Below, piece by piece: positions 9,721-19,667 of a stretch of 64,000 bases of DNA. The position numbers and the translations under genes were made by a program. A model generated the notes under the pieces. It was not told the DNA's origin. It searched no databases and worked only from the letters and a program-made list of their open reading frames with translations. Each line of letters opens with the position of its first letter. Position 1 is the first letter of the stretch. This DNA comes from Bacteroidota bacterium (GTDB taxonomy: Bacteria; Bacteroidota; Bacteroidia; Chitinophagales; Chitinophagaceae): the NCBI GenBank assembly GCA_023416995.1, contig JAEZGI010000045.1, positions 7,926 to 71,925 of the forward strand, given 5' to 3'.

Positions 9721-11247
9721 ATGAAAACCAGCTTCCTTTCTGTGCTGCTGCTCGTGCAGCAAGCATTGTTCTCACAAACGCTATTCCGGGATATTGCTTT
9801 CAACGCCAATGAGCCTACCGCAAATACAAGCGTTCGCAATATCGCCGTGTATCCGGATCAGAAAATCCTGATCTGCGGCGACTTCTCCAATTACAACGGC
9901 GTACTTAAACAATCTTTGATCCGGTTGCTCAGCGACGGGCAACCTGATTTGTCATTTACCCCGCCGGTGATGAATGGTCTTGTACATTCAATAGCTATCC
10001 AACCCTGGGATCAGAAGGTGGTTATCGGAGGTTCGTTTACATTGGCAAATGGCACAGCGGCAAACGGTGTAGCCAGGTTCAATCATGATGGTTCGCGCGA
10101 CGCGACTTTTAATATAGGTTCCGGTATTGGCTCAGGCTATTCAGGAGAACTATCTGTAAGAAGTGTGGTGATAGTCGATGATGCTGACCCGTCCAGGCGC
10201 AGAATCTATGCCGGGGGACAGTTCCAGGTTTTTAATGGTGCATCCATTGGTACCCGGGGCGGGCTTGTACGATTATTTGAAAATGGCGCCCGGGATGCTG
10301 CATATGATCCAATGGTAACTAACGGGCCTGTATATGCGATGCGCGCCGATGCTGACGGGAAGCTCGTGATAGGGGGTGAATTCTGGAACGTTGGTGGTGC
10401 TACCCAGGTTCGTGTCGCAAGGATCAATGCCGATGGTACCCGGGATGCAGGTTTCAATACAAACCCATTTGGCCCTTACAGTTCGGTTACATCAGTGGCT
10501 ATCGATAGCGCGGGCCGGGTATTACTGGGCGGGTGGTTCACACAATATAATGGCCTGGATTATAAACATATGGTGAGACTGCTTCCCGATGGTAAGGTTG
10601 ATACAAGCTTGCATATGGGATCAGGGTTTCAAGGTGGCCTGAGCACTTACACCAACGGTACAGAAGCAAGATCATTTGCGTTCCTGAAAGATGGTACCAT
10701 AGTAGTTGGGGGAAATTTCACGAGCTACAATGGTATCGCTTGTAATAACATCATTTGCATCCAACCCGACGGTTCAGTATCAGATTGGAGCATTGGTGAC
10801 GGATTTGATAACAATATTATGACCCTGCAAATCCAGGAGCCCATGCCTGGGGAAGAACGTGTTCTTGCCGGAGGTTTTTTTAACAGTTACCAGTCTTATA
10901 CCCAGGGAACAGTGATGCGACTCATACCAATGCTTAGTGTGCTGAATCAACAACAGCAAACGAGGGCGAACGTAATGCCTGCACGACAGTCAGCAAGCTC
11001 GGTCACACGGGTGTATCCAAACCCGGTGCGTAATCAATTGTTCATTGAGACTTATATGCCTTATGCTTCAAAATGGACCGCTGTTGCATACGGCATCGGC
11101 GGACAGGTATTAAAACAATGGAACCTGTTTTTACAACGCGGCGGCAACAAAGTCCCTCTCGATGTTTCAATGATCCGTCAACAATATTTTGTATTGTCGT
11201 TCTCAAATGGTTTGCAGCAGTTTCGTTATGTGATCTCCAGACAATAA
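9721..11247 (+). CDS. Secreted delta-60 repeat protein with T9SS C-terminal sorting domain
   Basis: A 508-residue protein with a signal peptide (MKTSFLSVLLLVQQALFSQ). The body contains about seven imperfect repeats of the delta-60 type, each with the pattern G(D/S)F..YNG......RL..DG..D..F (for example GDFSNYNG, GSFTLANG, GEFWNVGG, GGWFTQYNG, GGNFTSYNG). These are expected to build a beta-propeller. The last ~80 residues, starting at VYPNPVRNQLFI, are a type A T9SS sorting domain, so the protein should cross the outer membrane by type IX secretion and be released or surface-anchored. Binding partner and function are unknown. It stands alone between the DUF4159 gene and a LytTR regulator. Confidence 0.88.
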   Translation: MKTSFLSVLLLVQQALFSQTLFRDIAFNANEPTANTSVRNIAVYPDQKILICGDFSNYNGVLKQSLIRLLSDGQPDLSFTPPVMNGLVHSIAIQPWDQKVVIGGSFTLANGTAANGVARFNHDGSRDATFNIGSGIGSGYSGELSVRSVVIVDDADPSRRRIYAGGQFQVFNGASIGTRGGLVRLFENGARDAAYDPMVTNGPVYAMRADADGKLVIGGEFWNVGGATQVRVARINADGTRDAGFNTNPFGPYSSVTSVAIDSAGRVLLGGWFTQYNGLDYKHMVRLLPDGKVDTSLHMGSGFQGGLSTYTNGTEARSFAFLKDGTIVVGGNFTSYNGIACNNIICIQPDGSVSDWSIGDGFDNNIMTLQIQEPMPGEERVLAGGFFNSYQSYTQGTVMRLIPMLSVLNQQQQTRANVMPARQSASSVTRVYPNPVRNQLFIETYMPYASKWTAVAYGIGGQVLKQWNLFLQRGGNKVPLDVSMIRQQYFVLSFSNGLQQFRYVISRQ

Positions 11248-11376
11248 GTCACATCAATATGTGAGAAAATGATTGATTGGGATCGTTAGATTTGCCTTCC
11301 ATCTACCCAACCATTTTTGAGAAGAGAATCAGCTTTTTAACTATGCTGTTGCTATGCGCAACGAAATAAAAATGGT

Positions 11377-11817
11377 ATGACCCCACACGATAAGATTGCG
11401 GCACTGCTTGAAGTGCTGAAAGTGTCAGCAGATGATGCAAATCGCATGTCAATGCCGTCATTGGCACCCCCTGCACCACGTGAGCGTTTCGTGGTGCGAA
11501 TGGCATCAAGACTGAAACCCGTTACTATAGATGAGATCGCATATTTCTATTCTGAAAACCGCCTTAATTTCATTAATACCTGGCAAGGTCAAAAATTTGT
11601 TATCAATTATTCGATGGACGTGCTAATGCATCAGTTACCTGCAAATGATTTCTACCGTGTTAACCGGTCCTTTATTGTTTCGTATAAAAGCATTGGTGTT
11701 ATTCAACTGCAGGAGCGCAACAGGTTGAAGCTATTACTTACGCCACCTTTTAAACATGACGTTTTTGTAAGCAGGGAAAAAACTTCCGATTTTCGGTTAT
11801 GGATAGGTGATATATAG
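11377..11817 (+). CDS. Solo LytTR DNA-binding domain protein
   Basis: A 146-residue protein. Residues ~38-140 form a LytTR domain (RFVVRMASRLKPVTIDEIAYFYSENRLNFI... FYRVNRSFIVSYKSI ... LKLLL). No receiver domain precedes it, only ~35 residues with no recognisable domain, so this is a LytTR protein without the usual phosphorylation module. It could be controlled by expression level or by another partner. An intrinsic terminator follows directly. The target is unknown; neighbours are genes for secreted T9SS proteins. Confidence 0.85.
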   Translation: MTPHDKIAALLEVLKVSADDANRMSMPSLAPPAPRERFVVRMASRLKPVTIDEIAYFYSENRLNFINTWQGQKFVINYSMDVLMHQLPANDFYRVNRSFIVSYKSIGVIQLQERNRLKLLLTPPFKHDVFVSREKTSDFRLWIGDI

Positions 11818-11845
11818 AGCCGCCCCGGGGAAGAGACGGCTCTTT
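11816..11845 (+). terminator. Intrinsic terminator after LytTR gene
   Basis: AGAGCCG (11816-11822) pairs perfectly with CGGCTCT (11837-11843) and a T-rich tail follows. It lies between two convergent genes (plus stop 11817, minus stop 11850). The tail on the minus side is not T-rich, so it should mainly stop plus-strand transcription. Confidence 0.75.
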
Positions 11846-11849
11846 ATTA

Positions 11850-14800
11850 TCAGTTGATAATTATTTTCTTCACATACATGTCTTTGCCGTGTGTGATGCG
11901 CAACATGTACACGCCTTTTGACAATCCGGTCTGATTGATTTGTTTGGAGTACCTGCCAACAAAACCTGGTATGTTACTGCTGTAAACTCTTTGACCTGTA
12001 AAGTTGATCAAACTGATCTCCAGGTCCGCTTTTCTGTTAAATTCAAACTGCAGCTGGAAGCGGCCATCATTTGGATTTGGTGAAACCGATAACCTGATTT
12101 CGTTATCAGAAACATCTATCACCGCAGTTGAAATAAACGGAATCTCATTGCTGGCCAGCAAACAACCGGATGAAGCAGTTACAACACTTTTGTATGTACC
12201 GGATATCACGGGTGTATAAGTCTGACCAGTAGCACCGGAAATTTCAGCGCCGTCACGAAACCATTGATTGCCATCTGCAGCACTGCTGGTGAGGGTAGAA
12301 CCACTCAGTGTGATTACTGGTGCGGTTATATTTCCCGCCACGATTGCAGTGCGTGGAGATGCGCAATTAAGCAAATTGATACGCATATCATAGAACCAAT
12401 AGTAAAAATTGCGGTGGTCCTGCTGTGGCGATGCATAATTCCCGGTGATTGAAAAAGTTTCCGGAATACTGAATGGATATGGCATCGTCGTTGTGCTTGT
12501 GTTTCTGAAGATGGTTGCACCATCAGCGCATTGCAGGATAAGAATATATTTTGAACCTGCCTGTGGTATAGCCAGGTTCAGCAGGTAAACAGCTCCTGTG
12601 TCAAGCGGATTGTTTTGCTGAACAGATCCGGGAGCCGGATTAGGAGTGGTCGCAAAGACATCGAGAACGGTACTGTCGATCGGATAATAAGTGGATACTT
12701 CGCCGTTGGTTTCATTTGCGATTTCGCCAAGAATAACAGTTAGTTTTCCGGGGTTGCCTATGTATAACCTGGCGCTTTCAATAACCATGGGCCCTGTTGC
12801 CGTAATGCGCACATAGCCGGCAAATTCGTTGTATCCACCATTGGGATACACCGTTTTGTTTGGTAATCCAACTTTCAGTCTTACATCATTTAAACCGAGA
12901 TAATAAGTGCGGTTCGGTGGTATAACTGACGTGGTAGTTACGTTCCCGCTGGCGATAGGAGTACCGCCGGTAGCAGTTGTGTACCAGTAAGCTTTCCCGG
13001 AATTTGAGGAGCCTGTTCTTGTTAAAACCACCTGGTTTGTGCCACATTGTTCAGCGGTTCCTGTAGGTGCATCTGCGCCGTTGCTTAGTACGATGTTGCC
13101 GGTGAACGCGTCATTACCAGTTGATTGATCACCTGCCAACGCAGTTGCAGCGGTTATGGTGTATGTATTGCCGGCTGCAGCATTAAAATAAGATTGAAAA
13201 GTAAAAGTTGCTTCGCCAAAAGGTAAGATGGTGCCGGGATATCTTGTGTTCCAGGTGGCAATGGTCGTTGCGCCTCTTTTTATAGTGGCTGTTAAAGGAA
13301 TATTACTTTGAGGTTCGTCACCGAAGTTTTTGATCCGGATCGATACCATTTGTGAATCAAGTGCGCAGCTTAATCCGTTAGGGTTATCAATTCCTATCAC
13401 ACCAACATTAGCTGAAGGTGCGGATACAAGGGCCCGCATGTCGAGTGTTTCGCCTTTTGCGTAACCTCCGCATGCGGTTACGGAAGCGGCGTTATTTGTT
13501 TCAACAACTACGATACGTAACAAGGAAAAATTACCTGTTACCAAAGTAGCCGGTGTAGTGATCTGACCGGTATAGTTAGTGTTGCCCGTCAGTACTGCAC
13601 TCTGGGCAAGCATTTCTCCTGCATCAAACGTGCCGTTGTTATTGGCATCAAGAAATATCTTTACTATTCTTGATGGATTGGTTCCGTCGCAGCTGCGAAG
13701 AACAATAGAAACCGGGTAGGCGGTAGCAGCCTGGAACAAAAACGTTTCATTGGTTAGATTGCTCTGACCCGCGCAACTGGTAGGTCCTTCTTTCAGGGTT
13801 CCGCCAATCTGGATACTTTCTATCCTCGTACTGCCCGCCGTTGTTGGAGCAGATACGCAATAGGCCTGGCCGCCAACGCCGCTTACGAGCAATGAAAACG
13901 CCTGGCTGCCTCTTTCAAGATTTCCCTTATGCTTCACCGTTATAGTATAGGTCTTACCCGGAACAGCATCCGGAATCACGATCTTTTCAACATTATCCAG
14001 CACATTATCACCGGTCGTTGCGGGTGCATCACGATCGGCCGGGTTCAGGATATAGGGCATATACGTTTCACTGCCGCTTGTGATCTTAATATCCAGGTCA
14101 TGGATAAGTTTTTTTTCAGGATTGTTTAAACGATTGTTGGTGTTCACGGTTCCTTTTGGATCCGTCCATGAAATGGTCGCCATAAGCGTGCCTTTGCCGG
14201 ATGCGACCACAGGTAATGTAAACGTCGCACCATTATTCAATGTTTCTTCACGTATCAGCTGATCGCTATTGTTTGAAGTAATTACTGAAGCAGCGCGTTC
14301 CATATTCAATAATCCCCAACCATGTTTGTAGTCCGGGCCATCAGAAGGTCCGGCTTCATCGGCGGTATGTATAACAAGACCTTTCAAAGTGGCCGACCGC
14401 ATGAACTGGCCATTGTGCAGCCGCGAATAATATTCCTGTAACAGGTAAAGCGAACCCGAGGCCACGGGAGTTGCCATTGAAGTGCCGCTGAGGTAAGCAT
14501 AATCAGTGTTACCACTTGTAATTGCACTTAAAAGGTTAACGCCATCAGTTACGATATCTGGTTTTATGCGACCATCATCTGTAGGTCCCCAGCTTGTAAA
14601 ACTTGTTAACACAACATCAGAAGGCTGCAGGTACCCGCCGGGTATCGCATTCACCGCGCCAACTGTTAAAACATTTTTTGCAACACTATAAGTTGGTAAG
14701 ATATCATAACCGTTATTACTGCTGATTCCTGCCGGCCGGTTACCCGCATCAATCATACTATTTGCTGCATTATAACGGAAATACTTATCACCAATCTCCG

Positions 14801-15605
14801 GTCCGGTTTCATCGCGGTTGTTGCCGGCTGCTTTTACGATCAGATAATAAGGAGCATTGTATGCCATCGAGTCCCAGTTGCGGGCATCATTATCATAATA
14901 TCCAAACTTATAATCTTCGTTGGCGCCTGCTTCTCCGCGAAACTCCCACCTGTCTTCTCCTTCATTAAAATACCAACCACTAATGGTACCATAAGAGTGA
15001 TTTGATATCAGCAGCGATGGTGCCTCCGCAAACATCTCGGAGATATGATTTGTAAAATCGTAGGCAGTAAGTTGTTGTGCGCCAAAAGCCATTCCTTTTG
15101 CATTTGGATTGACACCTGAATTAACCATGATGCCGGCCACATGGGTGGAATGGTCCTCAAGTGCCGCGGGATTGTCTTTTTGAAGTATTCTGCCACCAAA
15201 CTCAACGTGTCCGCCCAGTATGCGGCCCCCGTCCCAGATAGCCAGTTTACCTTTGATATTTGCCGAAGATCCGCTAAGGTTCAAACCGGTGGAACCACCG
15301 GGCCATAATGCGTTTGTTCTTACTGTAGTTGCTCCAAGCAGATTGTCAAAAGTGGTAACATATAATGGTGCACCTTTCAGATCAACACCTATTAATCGTG
15401 CAACGCGGCCATTTTTGCCTCTTGTCAGCATCGGCCATCCTTTTTGTGCTGCGAGTGTCTTTAATTTCAGGAAGGTTTTTTGCTCCTCCAATGCTGCGGC
15501 GGAGGCAGATTTTTCAAGGATAGTTCTTTGGGTTTTGGTTTGAGCTTTCACGTGGGTCGATACAACAGAAACCAGGATAAACACCAGGGTTAAGATTCTG
15601 CTCAT
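11850..15605 (-). CDS. Secreted S8 (subtilisin-like) serine protease with GEVED-type domain and T9SS sorting domain
   Basis: About 1251 residues from the ATG at 15605, chosen because it opens a good signal peptide (MSRILTLVFILVSVVSTHVKA); an upstream in-frame start would add 25 non-signal residues. Catalytic triad: Asp125 in AIWDGG, His155 in DHSTHVAG and Ser376 in LSGTSMATP. After the peptidase come a proprotein-convertase-like jelly-roll segment, a GEVED-type beta domain (IFLDANNNGTFDAGEML), a CARDB/Ig-like part, a further Ig-like segment with YWYTTATGG, and a C-terminal T9SS sorting domain (SVSPNPNDGRFQL to the end). It should be exported by T9SS and degrade extracellular protein. The first ~100 residues after the signal are a probable propeptide region. 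Confidence 0.9.
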   Translation of the reverse strand: MSRILTLVFILVSVVSTHVKAQTKTQRTILEKSASAAALEEQKTFLKLKTLAAQKGWPMLTRGKNGRVARLIGVDLKGAPLYVTTFDNLLGATTVRTNALWPGGSTGLNLSGSSANIKGKLAIWDGGRILGGHVEFGGRILQKDNPAALEDHSTHVAGIMVNSGVNPNAKGMAFGAQQLTAYDFTNHISEMFAEAPSLLISNHSYGTISGWYFNEGEDRWEFRGEAGANEDYKFGYYDNDARNWDSMAYNAPYYLIVKAAGNNRDETGPEIGDKYFRYNAANSMIDAGNRPAGISSNNGYDILPTYSVAKNVLTVGAVNAIPGGYLQPSDVVLTSFTSWGPTDDGRIKPDIVTDGVNLLSAITSGNTDYAYLSGTSMATPVASGSLYLLQEYYSRLHNGQFMRSATLKGLVIHTADEAGPSDGPDYKHGWGLLNMERAASVITSNNSDQLIREETLNNGATFTLPVVASGKGTLMATISWTDPKGTVNTNNRLNNPEKKLIHDLDIKITSGSETYMPYILNPADRDAPATTGDNVLDNVEKIVIPDAVPGKTYTITVKHKGNLERGSQAFSLLVSGVGGQAYCVSAPTTAGSTRIESIQIGGTLKEGPTSCAGQSNLTNETFLFQAATAYPVSIVLRSCDGTNPSRIVKIFLDANNNGTFDAGEMLAQSAVLTGNTNYTGQITTPATLVTGNFSLLRIVVVETNNAASVTACGGYAKGETLDMRALVSAPSANVGVIGIDNPNGLSCALDSQMVSIRIKNFGDEPQSNIPLTATIKRGATTIATWNTRYPGTILPFGEATFTFQSYFNAAAGNTYTITAATALAGDQSTGNDAFTGNIVLSNGADAPTGTAEQCGTNQVVLTRTGSSNSGKAYWYTTATGGTPIASGNVTTTSVIPPNRTYYLGLNDVRLKVGLPNKTVYPNGGYNEFAGYVRITATGPMVIESARLYIGNPGKLTVILGEIANETNGEVSTYYPIDSTVLDVFATTPNPAPGSVQQNNPLDTGAVYLLNLAIPQAGSKYILILQCADGATIFRNTSTTTMPYPFSIPETFSITGNYASPQQDHRNFYYWFYDMRINLLNCASPRTAIVAGNITAPVITLSGSTLTSSAADGNQWFRDGAEISGATGQTYTPVISGTYKSVVTASSGCLLASNEIPFISTAVIDVSDNEIRLSVSPNPNDGRFQLQFEFNRKADLEISLINFTGQRVYSSNIPGFVGRYSKQINQTGLSKGVYMLRITHGKDMYVKKIIIN

Positions 15606-15692
15606 AAGTAGTAGTTGTCTTTGTTTTAAAATTACACTTTTTGAGATTACAACCGTCTTTTTTGATAACTTCAACGCCAAAATGAATTGATT

Positions 15693-16154
15693 ATGAGGCA
15701 GTTTCTGTCGCGGTTCCTGGTTGCTTTCATAATTGTGTCTGTATGCTCCTCATTTGTATACGGAATATTTGGAAAAAAGTGCGGCATCAAGGGTTATGTC
15801 TACGAAATGAAAGGCAATCAGATGCCATCTCCCGATGAACCACGACAAGCTCCAAAAGGCATAAAGACACAAGTTTATATTTATGAACTCACGGGTCCTT
15901 CACAGGTTGTGCGGGATGAACGCCCCGGCTTCTATAAATCCGTCAACACGAAACTGGTAAAACAGGTTTCCACTGACAATAAAGGCTATTTTTCGGTCAA
16001 ATTGAAACCGGGAACCTATTCGGTATTTACGGCGGTTGACTCGCTTCTTTACGCTAATATGTTTGATCAGGATAACAATATCTACCCTGTAGAAGTAGTG
16101 AAAAAAAAGATGACAGAAGTAGTAATCAGGCAGGACTTTAACGCTGCTTATTAA
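15693..16154 (+). CDS. Small secreted protein with carboxypeptidase-regulatory-like beta fold
   Basis: A 153-residue protein; the ATG at 15693 opens the signal peptide MRQFLSRFLVAFIIVSVCSSFVYG (a TTG six bases earlier is possible). The mature part includes GIKGYVYEMKGNQMPSPDEP and TDNKGYFSVKLKPGTYSVFTAVDSLLYAN, the pattern of a CarboxypepD-regulatory/transthyretin-like domain in which a loop after the first strand and a ...KPGTYSVF strand are typical. Such standalone domains are common in Bacteroidota and of unknown function. It diverges from the protease gene (87 bp between starts) and precedes uxuA by 19 bp. Confidence 0.65.
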   Translation: MRQFLSRFLVAFIIVSVCSSFVYGIFGKKCGIKGYVYEMKGNQMPSPDEPRQAPKGIKTQVYIYELTGPSQVVRDERPGFYKSVNTKLVKQVSTDNKGYFSVKLKPGTYSVFTAVDSLLYANMFDQDNNIYPVEVVKKKMTEVVIRQDFNAAY

Positions 16155-16173
16155 TCACCAATAAAACGTTTAC

Positions 16174-17349
16174 TTGGAACTTTACAATTTCGAACAGACA
16201 ATGCGCTGGTACGGACCCTCCGACCCGGTTAGTTTACAGGATATCCGCCAGGCAGGATGTACAGGGATCGTCACCGCGCTGCATCACGTAGCTAACGGTC
16301 AGGTATGGACGAAAGAAGAGATCGCAAAACGCAAAACTGAAATTGAAGCTGCCGGTCTCACCTGGTCAGTAGTAGAAAGTGTGCCGGTACATGAAGACAT
16401 CAAAACACGCTCAGGTAATTACGCTGAATACATAAGGAACTATGCCCAGTCGCTTATAAATCTCGGCGGGTCAGGTATTAAAATAGTTACCTATAATTTT
16501 ATGCCTGTGCTCGACTGGACCAGGACGGACCTTGCTTTTGAGTGCGAAGACGGCAGTAAGGCACTGCGTTTTGAAAAAGCGGCTTTTGTGGCTTTTGATT
16601 TATTGATGCTGCAACGAAAAGGCGCAGAAAACGACTATTCTGCTTCTGAAATCGCTCGGGCCAGGGAACGCTTTGAAGCGATGAGCGGTGAAGAGAAGTT
16701 GTTGTTACAAAGAAATATCATCGCCGGTTTACCAGGCAGCGAGGAGAGTTTTACCCTTGATCAGTTTCAGTTGGCCCTGGATAAATACATTGGAATTGAT
16801 GCACAAAAGCTTCAGCAGAATCTTTTTTCGTTCCTCCGGGAAATCATGCCTGCGGCTGAACAGACGGGTGTAAAGCTGGTGATTCACCCTGATGATCCGC
16901 CTTTTCCGATCCTTGGTCTGCCGCGCATATTAAGCACTGCTGACGATGTAAGGGCGCTGTTTGCCGCGGTGCCGTCGGCATCGAACGGCCTCTGTTTTTG
17001 CACAGGTTCTTTTGGTGTGCGCGCTGATAACAATCTGCCTGAAATGGTTAAAGAGTTCGGTGACAGGATCAATTTTATACATCTCCGCAGCACCTTGCGC
17101 AACGAGTGGGGCGATTTCTATGAAGCTGATCATCTCACAGGAGATGTTGATATGTACGCTGTGATTCGCGAACTGGTTATCGTTATGCACAATCGTAAAC
17201 AGCGTATTGCGGTACGACCCGACCATGGTCACCAGATGCTTGATGATCTGAAGAAAAAAACCAACCCCGGTTACAGTGCTATCGGCAGGTTACGTGGCCT
17301 TGCTGAGATCCGCGGTGTAGAGCTGGGTATCTATAGAAGTATTTTTTAA
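16174..17349 (+). CDS. uxuA: Mannonate dehydratase
   Basis: A 391-residue enzyme that dehydrates D-mannonate to 2-keto-3-deoxygluconate (EC 4.2.1.8) in glucuronate catabolism. Family-typical stretches are MRWYGPSDPVSLQDIRQAG, GIVTALHHVANGQVWT, KLVIHPDDPPFPILGLPRI and GLCFCTGSFGVRADNN, with HLR and the final RPDHGHQM. The metal-binding His, Cys and Asp residues lie in these blocks. The TTG at 16174 is preferred because relatives have a few residues before EQT.RW; the first ATG is at 16201. The other glucuronate genes (uxaC, uxuB, kdgK) are not adjacent. It fits with the glucuronoyl esterase at 62084-63283. Confidence 0.95.
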   Translation: MELYNFEQTMRWYGPSDPVSLQDIRQAGCTGIVTALHHVANGQVWTKEEIAKRKTEIEAAGLTWSVVESVPVHEDIKTRSGNYAEYIRNYAQSLINLGGSGIKIVTYNFMPVLDWTRTDLAFECEDGSKALRFEKAAFVAFDLLMLQRKGAENDYSASEIARARERFEAMSGEEKLLLQRNIIAGLPGSEESFTLDQFQLALDKYIGIDAQKLQQNLFSFLREIMPAAEQTGVKLVIHPDDPPFPILGLPRILSTADDVRALFAAVPSASNGLCFCTGSFGVRADNNLPEMVKEFGDRINFIHLRSTLRNEWGDFYEADHLTGDVDMYAVIRELVIVMHNRKQRIAVRPDHGHQMLDDLKKKTNPGYSAIGRLRGLAEIRGVELGIYRSIF

Positions 17350-17415
17350 TTTGTTTTTAATCGGAAATGAGTTTCAGTGCAGACAGGCTTGAACTTTATT
17401 TCTAATTTTGGCTTT

Positions 17416-18105
17416 ATGGAAGAAATTAAAATATTGCTGGTTGAAGACGAAAAGAAAATTGCGGAAACGCTGAAGAAAGGACTAACAGAACAACAATACC
17501 AGGTTGAACTCGCATTTGATGGATTGCAGGGACTGAAGTTATTCGAGACCTACAATTTTGATCTTGTGATCCTTGATATAAATATACCGGGTCTTAATGG
17601 TTATGAGGTTTGTAAAGCGATACGCCAGGTAAACGAAAGGGTTCCGGTGGTGATGTTAACTGCGCTTAGTGCCACCGATGACAAGGTAGAGGGCTTTGAT
17701 GCAGGCGCTGATGATTATATCGTTAAGCCTTTTGATTTTAAAGAACTGCTTGTCCGTATTCGTGCTTTGCTGAAACGTTTGTACCAGGGGCCGCCCACCG
17801 GTAATGTGCTGACAATAGCCGATTTGTCTATGAATCTTGACAATAAGGAAGTAACGCGTGGTGGTACAAGAATATCATTAACTGCAAAAGAGTTCCAGTT
17901 ACTTGAATACCTGGTTCGTAACAAAAACAGGGTAGTGTCAAGAGCTGATATTGCTTTGAACGTCTGGGATATTGACTTCGATACCAAAACGAATGTAATA
18001 GATGTGTACGTCAACTTCCTTCGCAAAAAGCTCGATAAGGATTACGAAAACAAGTTGATCCACACCCAGGTAGGGATGGGTTATATCCTTAAAGAGAATC
18101 CGTAG
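17416..18105 (+). CDS. OmpR/PhoB-type response regulator
   Basis: About 229 residues from the ATG at 17416 (MEEIKILLVEDEKK); an in-frame start at 17377 would add an N-terminus not found in the family. Receiver domain residues ~1-120 with acidic pocket ED, phosphoacceptor Asp54 (LVILDINIPG) and Lys in IVKPFDF. The C-terminal winged-helix domain (~130-229) ends in the typical ...DVYVNFLRKKLD... GMGYIL. The stop TAG is followed immediately by the GTG of the histidine kinase, so the two form a two-component pair. Confidence 0.93.
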   Translation: MEEIKILLVEDEKKIAETLKKGLTEQQYQVELAFDGLQGLKLFETYNFDLVILDINIPGLNGYEVCKAIRQVNERVPVVMLTALSATDDKVEGFDAGADDYIVKPFDFKELLVRIRALLKRLYQGPPTGNVLTIADLSMNLDNKEVTRGGTRISLTAKEFQLLEYLVRNKNRVVSRADIALNVWDIDFDTKTNVIDVYVNFLRKKLDKDYENKLIHTQVGMGYILKENP

Positions 18106-19509
18106 GTGAAAATAAAAGTTAAGATAACTGCCCTGTTTACACTCCTGGTAACAGCAATACTGTTACTGCTCAGTTTATCTGTTTTTTATTTTTCAAAACT
18201 TGAACGCCGGGAAACATTTAAGAATCGTCTCTCCGGCCGCGCTAACATCAATACACAACTTTATTCCATAGTAGGCGATACGAACCTTGCTGCACTTGCA
18301 AGGTTCGATTCTGCTTCTACTACTATTCCGCAGAAGTCAGTAACCATTTATAATCGTCAGAACACACCGATATACCAGTTTAATGCAAATGGTTCAGATA
18401 CTATCAAAGCTTCGCCTGAAATCTTGAACGAAGCGCGTTTGCAACAACGTTATTATTTTAACCGGGGAGAGAAGGAGGCTGTCGCATATCATTATGTTGA
18501 TGGTGCGAACCGGGTAGTAATTGTGGTGGGCGGTTATGATGAAGATGGATGGGAACGCCTGAGAGAGCTTAAAAATATTCTGTTTGGTAGCCTGATGACG
18601 GGTATACTTATCACACTTATTGTGGGATATGCATTTTCGCAACAACTTGTGCGTCCTATTTCACAGATCATTCATGAAGTAAACGAGATCAGTTCTCAAA
18701 ATCTTTCACATCGTATTCATGCCGGTAGCTCACAGGATGAGTTGAACCAGCTCGCAAACACATTTAATGAACTGCTGAACCGGTTGCAGGATTCTTTTAT
18801 CATACAGCGTCGGTTTATTTCAAATGCTTCTCATGAATTGTCGACACCGCTTACTTCCATACTTAGCCAGCTTGAAGTTACCTTACACAAAGACAGGAGC
18901 AAAGAAGAGTATCGCCAGGTAATGCAATCGATACATGAAGATGTACGTCAGATGCAGCAGCTCACAAGAAGTTTACTTGAGATTGCTAAAACCGGCTCCC
19001 AGGGCGGATTGGAGCTGACGGAAGTTCGTATAGATGAGGTATTGTTGAAGGTAACCGCTGATGTGCAAAAGATCAGCGAAAATTATGTCGTTAACCTTAA
19101 CTTCCGCGACTATCCTGAAGATGAAACAAGTTTTATTATTTTTGGAAGCAATGATCTTTTGTATAGTGCCATCAAAAACGTTGTTGAGAATGGATGTAAA
19201 TATTCACCGAACCATGTTTCAAACGTGAACCTTTCGTTTCCAGAGGATCAGGTAGTGATTGAAGTGAAAAATGAAGGCGATGTAATTGCAGAAGAAGAGA
19301 TTGAAAATATATTCCAGCCTTTCTATAGATCTTCAAACACCGGACAGGCAAAGGGTTTTGGTCTTGGTCTTGCTTTGGCCAAACGTATTATTGCGCTTCA
19401 TAAAGGAGTAATAGAGGTGCAGTCCGACATTGTCACAGGCACCGTGTTTACAGTGAGTATTCCCACCATGGCGGCCGGTCAGGACCCGGCTATTATTAAC
19501 AAAAATTAA
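18106..19509 (+). CDS. Sensor histidine kinase with HAMP domain
   Basis: A 467-residue kinase starting at a GTG that abuts the stop of the response regulator. Membrane helices at about residues 7-28 and 160-182 flank a periplasmic sensor region of ~130 residues. A HAMP domain follows (~185-235), then HisKA with His243 in FISNASHELSTPLTS, and a HATPase_c domain with the N-box VVENGCKYSP, a G-rich GFGLGLALAKRI and the final TVFTVSIP. The signal is unknown. It is the partner of the preceding regulator. Confidence 0.93.
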   Translation: MKIKVKITALFTLLVTAILLLLSLSVFYFSKLERRETFKNRLSGRANINTQLYSIVGDTNLAALARFDSASTTIPQKSVTIYNRQNTPIYQFNANGSDTIKASPEILNEARLQQRYYFNRGEKEAVAYHYVDGANRVVIVVGGYDEDGWERLRELKNILFGSLMTGILITLIVGYAFSQQLVRPISQIIHEVNEISSQNLSHRIHAGSSQDELNQLANTFNELLNRLQDSFIIQRRFISNASHELSTPLTSILSQLEVTLHKDRSKEEYRQVMQSIHEDVRQMQQLTRSLLEIAKTGSQGGLELTEVRIDEVLLKVTADVQKISENYVVNLNFRDYPEDETSFIIFGSNDLLYSAIKNVVENGCKYSPNHVSNVNLSFPEDQVVIEVKNEGDVIAEEEIENIFQPFYRSSNTGQAKGFGLGLALAKRIIALHKGVIEVQSDIVTGTVFTVSIPTMAAGQDPAIINKN

Positions 19510-19667
19510 TCCGCTGTCATGCCAATAGGCATGATTCGTGTTTGGCAGGTATTGAAACAAAACCAGGCAGCTATTCATTGCGGGCGGCTATTTAATTGCC
19601 TTTTAATTCAGTAGCACCAGTTTATCCATGCAATGTTGATAGATTAGCCTGTGCCTTATCACTGACT

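Noticed and set aside
11249..11264. TCACAT-CAAT-ATGTGA hairpin after the delta-60 repeat gene
   Set aside because: No T-run and low stability; may be chance.
19518..19533. CATGCC-AATA-GGCATG hairpin after the histidine kinase gene
   Set aside because: The stem is short and no T-run follows, so it is not called a terminator.
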